A stretch of 64,000 bases of DNA from assembly GCF_030823375.1 (NCBI RefSeq), contig NZ_JAUSXB010000001.1:2852001-2916000 (forward strand). Reading direction: 5' to 3'. The notes under the pieces were generated by a model. That model saw only the letters and a list, made by a program, of their open reading frames with translations. It did not search any database and was not told the origin of the DNA. The position numbers were made by a program, and so were the translations under genes. Shown in pieces: positions 54,117 to 61,625 of this stretch. The DNA comes from Pseudarthrobacter siccitolerans (GTDB lineage Bacteria; Actinomycetota; Actinomycetes; Actinomycetales; Micrococcaceae). Position 1 is the first letter of the stretch. Each line of letters starts with the position of its first letter.

Positions 54117-54178
54117 TCAGCGTGGCGCAGGTACTGCTAGGCAGTCTCCCCACTGATTCCGCAGTCGCGGGCAAACTT
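54117..54178 (-). pseudogene. Remnant of a third serine-recombinase C-terminus
   Basis: The minus strand reads FARDCGISGETA, a stop, then QYLRHAE, matching the last helix-turn-helix of the copies at 16754 and 27772 (LARDYGISRETVYQYLRHAK). Only about 20 codons remain. It lies between the nucleoside operon and the MHS transporter. Confidence 0.75.
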
Positions 54179-54185
54179 CGAAGTT

Positions 54186-54230
54186 TAAAAAGGGGCGCCG
54201 TCCAGATCTCCCTTGGACCCAGACGGCGCC
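54186..54230 (-). terminator. Terminator of the MHS transporter unit
   Basis: GGCGCCGTC (54194-54202) and GACGGCGCC (54222-54230) form a perfect 9-bp stem. On the minus strand it is followed by CCTTTTT. It lies 20 bp after the transporter stop. Confidence 0.9.
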
Positions 54231-54249
54231 TGCCTTACTTACGGGTGTA

Positions 54250-55623
54250 TCAGTTGGCGGTGACCCGGTCTTGCGGGATGCCCGCGTTTTTCTCGTCCAG
54301 TTCCTGGGCGGCGGTGATGCGCCGGTCCAGTTTTGCCAGCGTTTCCGGTGCGAGGATGGTCGCGACAACGGTGATGACCCCGATGATGCTGAAGTACAGG
54401 ATCACCCAGCCCGGCTTGCCGCCGCCGGCAGTGAGCAGGGCCACGGCGACCAGCGGTGCGATGCCGCCTGCCAGGACCGAGCCGAATTGGTAGCCCATGG
54501 ATGCGCCGCTGTAGCGCAGCTTGGTGGAGAACAGCTCCGCGAAGAAGGCGGCCTGGGGGCCGTACATCGAGTTGTGGAAGACGGCCAGCCCGATAATGAT
54601 GGCGAGCGTTGCCAGCAGCGCGCTGCCGGTATCCGTCATGACGAAGTAGAGCGGGAAGAACAGGAGTCCGCCGATGGACCCGAACAGGTACAGCGGCTTG
54701 CGCCCGATCTTGTCCGAGAGGATGGCCCACAGCGGCACGGCAAAGACGCCGATGGCTGAGGCAATCAGAACGGACATGGTGCCCTGGTTGGCCCGTTCAG
54801 CACCGAACGTCTTCATGATGTAGACCACGGAGAAGGTCGTGTACAGGTAGAACGCGGAGTTTTCTGCCAGGCGCATGCCCACCACAAGCCAGATGCCCTT
54901 GGTTTCCTTCTTCATGGCCTCGCCGAGGGGCTTTTTCGCGGTCTGGTTCGCCGCCACAAGTTCCTTGAAGTCCTTGGAGTCTTCAAGCTTGTTCCGGACC
55001 ACCATGCCGGTGACGATCAGGATAACGCTGAGCAGGAACGGAAGGCGCCAGGCCCAGGCGTCGAACTCTGCTGCCGGTACGGCTGCTTTGACGGCAAGGA
55101 CGCTGGAGTTGGCCAGCAGCATGCCCGCCGGCACGCCCATCTGGGTGAAGCTTCCAAAGAATCCGCTGCGTCCGGCAGGGGCGTGTTCGATGGAAATGAC
55201 AGCGGCACCAGCCCACTCGGCTCCGGCGCCGAAGCCCTGCAGCAGGCGCAGAACCGTCAGCAGGATCGGAGCCCAGACTCCGATCTGGGCGTAGGTGGGA
55301 AGCATTCCCATGGCAAGGGTGGCGAAGCCCATGATGAGCAGGGAGAGCACCAGCATCGGCTTGCGGCCGATTTTGTCACCGAAGTGGCCGGCGAACATGC
55401 CGCCGAAGGGGCGGGCAACGAAACCCACCGCATAGGTGACAAACGCCATCAGCAGGCCGGTGGCCGGATCCTGTTCCGGGAAGTACAGGCGGCTGAAGAC
55501 TCCGGTCGCGGCGAGCAGACCGAAGATGTAGTAGTCGTACCACTCGATGGTGGTGCCGATGAAGCTGGCAGCCGGAACACGCCAGGGCGCCTTCTTCTTG
55601 GCTTGGGTGTTGGAGATCGTCAT
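54250..55623 (-). CDS. MFS transporter, metabolite:H+ symporter (MHS) family
   Basis: A 457-residue transporter with 12 hydrophobic helices. The MHS signature is near the N-terminus (ASFIGTTIEWYDYYIFGLLA), with RPFGGMFAGHFGDKIGRKPM as the family loop. Members take up small organic acids such as citrate, alpha-ketoglutarate, shikimate or proline betaine. The ATG at 55623 has GAGAAG upstream. It is the last gene of the ADH-ALDH-transporter unit, so it likely imports the unit's substrate. Confidence 0.9.
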   Translation of the reverse strand: MTISNTQAKKKAPWRVPAASFIGTTIEWYDYYIFGLLAATGVFSRLYFPEQDPATGLLMAFVTYAVGFVARPFGGMFAGHFGDKIGRKPMLVLSLLIMGFATLAMGMLPTYAQIGVWAPILLTVLRLLQGFGAGAEWAGAAVISIEHAPAGRSGFFGSFTQMGVPAGMLLANSSVLAVKAAVPAAEFDAWAWRLPFLLSVILIVTGMVVRNKLEDSKDFKELVAANQTAKKPLGEAMKKETKGIWLVVGMRLAENSAFYLYTTFSVVYIMKTFGAERANQGTMSVLIASAIGVFAVPLWAILSDKIGRKPLYLFGSIGGLLFFPLYFVMTDTGSALLATLAIIIGLAVFHNSMYGPQAAFFAELFSTKLRYSGASMGYQFGSVLAGGIAPLVAVALLTAGGGKPGWVILYFSIIGVITVVATILAPETLAKLDRRITAAQELDEKNAGIPQDRVTAN

Positions 55624-55665
55624 TAATCTTCTCTTTCGGATGGAAGGCAAGGGGAGCGGCAGGGG

Positions 55666-57144
55666 CTACCAGTCGAGGGCGATGTATTTCGTTTCGGTGA
55701 AGTCCAGCAGGCCCTGGTGCGCACCTTCGCGGCCGAGGCCGCTCTGCTTGACGCCGCCGAAAGGTGCTGCGGGGTCAGACACGAGTCCCCGGTTCAGGGC
55801 CACCATGCCGCTTTCGACGCGTTCGGAAACCCGGAGGCCGCGGCGAAGGTCCTCGGTGAAGACGTACGCTGCGAGGCCGTACTCTGAGTCGTTGGCGGCG
55901 GCGATGACTTCGTCTTCGGTGTCGAAGGGGATGACCGAGGCCACCGGTCCGAAGATTTCCTCGCTGACCATGCGGGCCTGCAGCGGGACGTTGGTGACGA
56001 CAGTGGGCGGGTAGTAGTACCCGGCGCCGTCGATGGCCTTGCCGCCGGCGAGGAGCCGGGCGCCCTGGCTGACCGCGTCGCGGACCAGGGAGTCGACCTT
56101 GCGGACGCTGGGTTCATCCACCAGCGGACCGACCTCAGTGCTGGGATCGGTGCCCGGGCCCACGCGCATCGCGCCCATTCGTTCAGCGAGCCGACGGGCG
56201 AACTCGTCGTGAATGCCGCGCTGGACGTAGATCCGGTTCGCCGCGGTGCAGGCCTGGCCGCCATTGCGCATCTTGGCGACCATGGCGCCGTCGAGCGCCA
56301 GCTCGAGGTCCGCGTCGTCGAAGACCAGGAACGGGGCGTTGCCGCCGAGTTCCATGGAGCACTTGAGCACGTTGTCCGCTGCCTGCCGGAGCAGGTGGCG
56401 TCCAACGCTGGTGGAGCCGGTGAAGGACAGTTTGCGCACCCGGGGGTCAGCGAGGATGGGCGTCATGACCTCGCTGGTTTTGCTCGTGGTGATGATGTTG
56501 ACCACACCGGCCGGGACACCGGCGTCGATCATCAGCTGGGCGATCGCCAGGGTGGTCAGCGGCGTGAGCGTGGCGGGTTTGAGGACGGCTGTGCAGCCGG
56601 CGGCCAGTGCCGGCGCGAGCTTCCGGGTGGCCATGGCTGCCGGGAAGTTCCAGGGGGTGATCAGCACGCAGACGCCGATCGGCATGTGCTGCACCAGGAT
56701 CCGGTTGGCGCCCGACGGCGAGACGGACACATCGCCGATGATCCGGACCGCTTCCTCGGCGTACCAGCGGAAGAATTCGGCGGCGTAGGCCACCTCTCCG
56801 CGGGCGTCGGCCAGGGCTTTGCCGTTTTCGAGTGAAATGAGGTGGGCGAGTTGCTCGCTGCGCTCGGTCATCAGGTCGAAGCAGCGGCGGAGGATTTCGG
56901 CGCGGCGCCGGGGCGGCGTCGCGGCCCACTCCGGGAGGGCTGCTGCCGCGGCGTCGACGGCGGCGAGGCCGTCCTCGACGTCGGCGTCGGCGATGTCGGT
57001 GATGACGGAAGCGTCGGAGGGATTGATCACTTCGACGGTGCCAGCGTTGCTGGCGTCCTGCCAGTTCCCGGCGACCAGCAGCTGGCGGGGCACCGTCAGG
57101 CCGTCGATGTCGAGCGGTTCAGAGGTTGAAAGAAGGGTCATCAT
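55666..57144 (-). CDS. Aldehyde dehydrogenase, succinate-semialdehyde-dehydrogenase-like
   Basis: A 492-residue NAD(P)-dependent enzyme. Active-site residues are N166 (TPWNFP), E265 (MELGGNAPF) and C299 (GGQACTAANR). The pattern of these motifs and of LAAGCTAVLKPA fits the succinate-semialdehyde dehydrogenase group. AAGGA precedes the double ATG. It follows an iron-type alcohol dehydrogenase in the operon, so it should oxidise the aldehyde that enzyme makes. Confidence 0.87.
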   Translation of the reverse strand: MMTLLSTSEPLDIDGLTVPRQLLVAGNWQDASNAGTVEVINPSDASVITDIADADVEDGLAAVDAAAAALPEWAATPPRRRAEILRRCFDLMTERSEQLAHLISLENGKALADARGEVAYAAEFFRWYAEEAVRIIGDVSVSPSGANRILVQHMPIGVCVLITPWNFPAAMATRKLAPALAAGCTAVLKPATLTPLTTLAIAQLMIDAGVPAGVVNIITTSKTSEVMTPILADPRVRKLSFTGSTSVGRHLLRQAADNVLKCSMELGGNAPFLVFDDADLELALDGAMVAKMRNGGQACTAANRIYVQRGIHDEFARRLAERMGAMRVGPGTDPSTEVGPLVDEPSVRKVDSLVRDAVSQGARLLAGGKAIDGAGYYYPPTVVTNVPLQARMVSEEIFGPVASVIPFDTEDEVIAAANDSEYGLAAYVFTEDLRRGLRVSERVESGMVALNRGLVSDPAAPFGGVKQSGLGREGAHQGLLDFTETKYIALDW

Positions 57145-57160
57145 TGGTCCTTGTTGCTGA

Positions 57161-58411
57161 TCAGCGGATGGTGCGGTCGCCGGCGTAGGCGGCGTTGACG
57201 ATGGAGGCTACGGCGTCCAGATCCAGCGGCACCGGGTTGTTGTCGATGAGCCGCTTGGAGTTCAGCGACAGCTTGGCGATCTGGGCGAGGTCGCTTTCCT
57301 GCACGCCAAGATCCTTCAGCGTCGGGGGCAGCTCGATCGCGGCGATAACCTCGTCGATTGCCTCGACGCCTGCGACGGCGGCGGCGCGCTCGTCCAACCC
57401 GCGGATGTCGCGCCCCAGGGCTTCAGCGATCTGAGCCAGCTGCGGCTGGATTGCCTGGAAGTTGTGGCGGACGACGTAGGGGAGCAGGAGGCCGACGCCC
57501 ACACCGTGCGGGGTGTGCGTGAGGGCGCCTACCGGGTACTGAATGGCGTGCGCTGCCGCGGTTCCCGCATTGCTGAGGACCATCCCGCCGTACAGCGCCG
57601 CGAGCATCATCCCGCCACGGGCCTCGGTGTTCTCCGGGTCCTTGTAGGCGGTAACCAGGCTGCTGCCCACCAGCCCGATGCCGTTCAAGGCAATCGAGTC
57701 CGTCAGGATGTTCTTGCCCACGAAGACCCGTTCCGAGGCCAGGGTGGACGTGGGCTCCCGGGTGATGGCAGTGAAGGACTCCACCAGGTGCACGAACGTA
57801 TCCGCACCGGTTGCGGCCGTCAGGGATGGTGGGCAGGAGTAGGTGAGTTCGGGATCGCACACCGCGGCGAACGGGATGATGTGCGGGCTCGAGATGCCCA
57901 TCTTCATGCCCAGATCAGGATCTGAGACGACGGCGATTGCGGTCGCTTCGGAGCCTGTGCCCGCCGTGGTGGGCAACGCGATGACCGGCTTGGTGGGGCC
58001 TGGAACGGCGAATTCGCCGTAGTAGTCGCTGGGCTTGCCGCCGTGCGTGAGCAGCACCGAGACGACCTTCGCCATGTCCATGCAGCTGCCGCCGCCGAAC
58101 CCGATGATGACGTCGACCTCCTGGCCCTTGAGCTCCTCGACGCAGGCAAGGATGCCCGGCGTCGGAAGCTCGGCCTGGGTGTCCCCGTAAACCCGTACGG
58201 TCAGATTCCGGTCCTCAAGGCTGCGGACAAGGGCGGAAAGTTCCTCTGAGACGGCCAGCCGCGGATCGGTGCAGACGAGGACGTTGGTCCCGAATTCTGC
58301 TGCGATATTCGCGACGGCGAAGCGCTGCTGGGCGCCGACGACGACGCTCCGGGGCAGGCGGAGGACGCCGAAAGTTGCGGGACGGATGCCCGCTGCGTGC
58401 GCACACGACAT
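57161..58411 (-). CDS. Iron-containing (group III) alcohol dehydrogenase
   Basis: A 416-residue enzyme. Metal ligands fit D204, H208, H288 and H302, and GGGS (106-109) binds the dinucleotide. Family segments include PTTAGTGSEAT and GALTHTPHGVGVGLLLP. GGAG lies 9 bases before the ATG. The family includes 4-hydroxybutyrate, lactaldehyde, propanediol and methanol dehydrogenases. With a succinate-semialdehyde-type dehydrogenase and an organic-acid transporter alongside, 4-hydroxybutyrate is a reasonable but unproven substrate. Confidence 0.88.
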   Translation of the reverse strand: MSCAHAAGIRPATFGVLRLPRSVVVGAQQRFAVANIAAEFGTNVLVCTDPRLAVSEELSALVRSLEDRNLTVRVYGDTQAELPTPGILACVEELKGQEVDVIIGFGGGSCMDMAKVVSVLLTHGGKPSDYYGEFAVPGPTKPVIALPTTAGTGSEATAIAVVSDPDLGMKMGISSPHIIPFAAVCDPELTYSCPPSLTAATGADTFVHLVESFTAITREPTSTLASERVFVGKNILTDSIALNGIGLVGSSLVTAYKDPENTEARGGMMLAALYGGMVLSNAGTAAAHAIQYPVGALTHTPHGVGVGLLLPYVVRHNFQAIQPQLAQIAEALGRDIRGLDERAAAVAGVEAIDEVIAAIELPPTLKDLGVQESDLAQIAKLSLNSKRLIDNNPVPLDLDAVASIVNAAYAGDRTIR

Positions 58412-58580
58412 TGTGAATAACTCCTAGGGATGGGATGGGCGGCTGCTCGAAAGGTGCCGCAGATCTCAGCATTCCAGAGTCGAGTGATACTCACCATGTG
58501 GTTTCAAGCCATAGAAAATCCCTTTGAATGTGGGCCGGTGCCACGTGCTTTGGCGGCTGTGCGCCTGGCAGGTCTGTTGA

Positions 58581-60551
58581 TCAGGAACCGGCGGAGCTGA
58601 CGCCGGCTGCTTTCATCCGCCATAAGCGCAGCGCCACTTGCACGTCGAGGGACCGGCTACCCCGGCGCCAGGAGGCGCCGACCAGGGCGTCGATACGGTC
58701 CAGCCGTTGCCGCAGGGTGTTGGTGTGGATATGGAGAGCGTCAGCCGTTTCCTGGGTGGCGCCGCCATTTTCGTGGAACATCCATGCGGTGAGGACCAGC
58801 TGTGTTCCGCGCCGCTCGTCGTAGTTCAGGAGTGGTCCCAGCTGCGCAGTGAGCAGTTGTCCGGCGAAGGGGCTCTCCATCGCTCCGAGCAACATTCCCG
58901 CTGTACCGAGGGCGGCGCGGTCCGCTGCCTCGCCGCTGCGCGAGAGAGCCTGCAGTGCGCGGAGGACGGCGTGGGCTTCGGTGTGGGCCGTTGAGAGCCG
59001 GGTAAAACCTGTCACCGGTTCTGATGACCCGACGGTGGCAGTGATGCGGCGTCGTTTCAGCTCATCAACGATCGACTGGCCGGCGCGGCCCGCGTCTCCG
59101 GCGTCATCGCGGCCACTGTCGTGTCGTTCCACGGGTTCAATAATGCACAGGTGTGATTCATGCAGGGCGATGATCCCCGGGACCGTCTCGCGTTGATGCC
59201 TGAGGACGGAGAGTGCCCGTTGGCGCTGGTCGTCAGTGACTCCCACGACACGCACCACGAGCTGAAGGTGATTTGCCAAGCCGAACTGCGCCGCCCTGCG
59301 GGTCATCGCCGCAGCGTGTTCAGAACGGGGACTAAGCAGGTCATCAATGAGTTCGAGCTGGAGCCGGTATTGGGCGTCCTGGTAGGTGCGTTCAAACAGC
59401 AGCGACACACTGAGCACCAGCGCGCTGCGTTCCAAGACCGCAAGCCGGGCCGCGCTGAGCTTCTCGGCGACGATGAGGGACGCGAGGTGCTGCTCGCCGG
59501 CTACGGCGGACATCACTGTGTACTTCTTGTTCTTGACCTCGAACTCTATGGCCGAGCTCTTGGCGGCAGACTCTTCGGCCGCGCTCAGGGCCGCAAAGCT
59601 TCCGAAGTCGGGGTTGGCTGCCATGCCTGCCATTGGCTCGCCCATGGGTGAAACCAAAAAAACAGGGGCGCTCAGGGACTCGGTCAACAGGGCGAGCAGG
59701 TGTGGCAGGCTGCCGGCTGAGGCCAGGGTCTCCATGAGCCGCCGGTCCAGGGTTGAGAGCTCTTCCAGAGCCCGTACATGGGAGAGGTTCTGCCGCTGGG
59801 CCTGGTCCAGCCGCGTCAGCGCATCGGCCATCTCTGTGAAGTAGCGGGCGTTTTCCAGCGCGACGGCCGCGTGTGTACCAATGGATTCCATGAGCGCCAC
59901 GTCGTCGCTGCTGAAATCGTGCGCATGCCTGTCGGCGACCAGCAGCGCGCCAATGACTTTTCCTTCTGCGCGAAGGGGGACGCCCATGATTGCCCGGACG
60001 CCCTCGGCTGCCACAGCAGTGTCGCTCGATTCCAGATGGGACTTGGACTCGTCCAAAAGGTAGTCGGCGCTCTGGGCAGGTGCTTCACCGGTCGCCACGG
60101 CGCCGAGCACGCCCTCGCCCAGGGGCATGCGGATGTTGCGGAACAAAGCGGTGGTTGCACCGTCGGTCACCCTGACATAGGACTCGCCCGTGTCATAGTC
60201 GTTCAGGCTCAAGTAGGCGACGTCGCTGCCGATCAAAGACCGGGTGCGTCGGACGATGGCCTTAAGCACCGCCTCGACATCACGTATGCCCGTCAAGTCG
60301 GTGGCCGTATCGTAGAGGACGCGAAGCAGGCCCTCCCGGCGGCTCGCCTCCCATAACCGGGCGTTGAGGCGGCGTGCGGCCGCCGCGCTGGTCTGGTCGA
60401 TGACTCCGGCGTCCAGCCAGTCGGAGAGCCTTGTCTCCAGTTCGGCCGCGGAAATACCGCTTTCCAGCATGGCCATTAGCTGGCCGGCCGCCTTCGTATT
60501 GCCTGATGGGCCCACCCCGGTGTGCAGGGCAGAACTTTCATTGGCGGCCAT
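58581..60551 (-). CDS. GAF-domain transcriptional regulator with PucR/CdaR-type helix-turn-helix
   Basis: A 656-residue regulator. The ATG at 60551 starts a sensible protein; the longer frame upstream is unlike coding sequence. A GAF domain spans about 75-240 (GLLRVLYDTATDLTGIRDVE through IGTHAAVALENARYF). The C-terminal 60 residues hold the PucR helix-turn-helix (ATQETADALHIHTNTLRQRL then DRIDALVG). It lies directly before the dehydrogenase operon on the same strand, with a 169-bp gap, and likely activates it in response to a small ligand. Confidence 0.88.
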   Translation of the reverse strand: MAANESSALHTGVGPSGNTKAAGQLMAMLESGISAAELETRLSDWLDAGVIDQTSAAAARRLNARLWEASRREGLLRVLYDTATDLTGIRDVEAVLKAIVRRTRSLIGSDVAYLSLNDYDTGESYVRVTDGATTALFRNIRMPLGEGVLGAVATGEAPAQSADYLLDESKSHLESSDTAVAAEGVRAIMGVPLRAEGKVIGALLVADRHAHDFSSDDVALMESIGTHAAVALENARYFTEMADALTRLDQAQRQNLSHVRALEELSTLDRRLMETLASAGSLPHLLALLTESLSAPVFLVSPMGEPMAGMAANPDFGSFAALSAAEESAAKSSAIEFEVKNKKYTVMSAVAGEQHLASLIVAEKLSAARLAVLERSALVLSVSLLFERTYQDAQYRLQLELIDDLLSPRSEHAAAMTRRAAQFGLANHLQLVVRVVGVTDDQRQRALSVLRHQRETVPGIIALHESHLCIIEPVERHDSGRDDAGDAGRAGQSIVDELKRRRITATVGSSEPVTGFTRLSTAHTEAHAVLRALQALSRSGEAADRAALGTAGMLLGAMESPFAGQLLTAQLGPLLNYDERRGTQLVLTAWMFHENGGATQETADALHIHTNTLRQRLDRIDALVGASWRRGSRSLDVQVALRLWRMKAAGVSSAGS

Positions 60552-60642
60552 GAACCTAATGCTAATCCGGGCGAGGCTGCGTGTGCCCTCGCTTAACGCG
60601 GTCCCGGCACTGGCCCCCCGCGAGGGAACGTGCCCCCGCCGG

Positions 60643-61473
60643 TTACCCCTCCGAGTGCGTCCGCACGTCAGGGCTGACCTCGGCAAGGTGGCCCAGGTTC
60701 CTGGACACCGCACGCGCCGTCGCCCGGACCGCCGGGGCCAGCACGTTGGGCGGGGTGGAGCCGTCCGGCACAACGATGGACAGCGCAGCCACCACCGAAC
60801 CTTGCGCGTCAAAGATGGGCGACGCCACGGACACCGTGCGCGAGGGGGCGGAGCGGCGGATCATCGCGATTCCCGTGCGCCGAACGTCGGAGAGGGTCCG
60901 CCGCAGCTGGCCCTCCGGCATGTTCTCCACCCCGGGCTCGTTTTCCGGCGGCTTGCGGAGCGTGGCCTCCTGGAACTGCCGGTCCGCCCCCGCCAGCAGC
61001 ACCAGCCCGACGGCGGTGGACCGCAGCGGCGCGCGGCCGCCCACCCGGTATGCCACTTCCGTCGCCTCCTTGGAGGACAGCCGCTCGATCAGCACCGCCT
61101 CCTCGTTGTCCCGGACGGCCAGCAGGACGTGGTGCCGGGTCACCTCAAACAGGTCTTCAAGATAGGGCAGCGCAATCTCCCTCACCCCGTGGCCGCGCGG
61201 CGAAAGGGACGCGACCTCCCACAGGCGGACCCCCACAACGTACCTGCCGTCGTCGAGCCGCTCCAAGGCACCCCACGCGACCAGCCGGGCGATCAGGCGC
61301 AGCGCGGTAGGGGCAGGCATGCCGGCATGGCGGGCCAGCTCCGAGAGGGTCAGGGCCCGACGGCGGTCGGAAAAGACCGCGAGCAGGCTCAGCGCCCGAT
61401 CGATCACCGGTTCGCCCTGCTTGGGCCGCTTCCCGCGGGTGGGGTTCGTGTCAGTGTCCGGGGGGACAGTCAT
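60643..61473 (-). CDS. IclR-family transcriptional regulator
   Basis: A 276-residue regulator. The N-terminal winged helix reads LTLSELARHAGMPAPTALRL, followed by the wing LERLDDGRYVVGVRLWEVAS. The C-terminal effector domain has VGGRAPLRSTAVGLVLLAGA and the SVVAALSIVVPDG strand. It diverges from the alpha-L-rhamnosidase gene with 152 bp between, so it is the likely regulator of rhamnoside use. Confidence 0.9.
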   Translation of the reverse strand: MTVPPDTDTNPTRGKRPKQGEPVIDRALSLLAVFSDRRRALTLSELARHAGMPAPTALRLIARLVAWGALERLDDGRYVVGVRLWEVASLSPRGHGVREIALPYLEDLFEVTRHHVLLAVRDNEEAVLIERLSSKEATEVAYRVGGRAPLRSTAVGLVLLAGADRQFQEATLRKPPENEPGVENMPEGQLRRTLSDVRRTGIAMIRRSAPSRTVSVASPIFDAQGSVVAALSIVVPDGSTPPNVLAPAVRATARAVSRNLGHLAEVSPDVRTHSEG

Positions 61474-61625
61474 GGCCGGAGGTTCCTTGCGCCGATGGAA
61501 AGTTCAGACCACAGTCCGTGAGCTACCCCACAATACTATTCCAACCAATGAAAGAAGGCTGTGGGTGGTTGCCTGCGGGAAACGAAGCTGGAACCCCAGC
61601 TGTCCCACGTTCAGGAGCCTCCTGC

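Noticed and set aside
60552..60812. Longer N-terminus of the GAF regulator
   Set aside because: The upstream part overlaps the IclR coding sequence and is R/C/P-rich with no domain.
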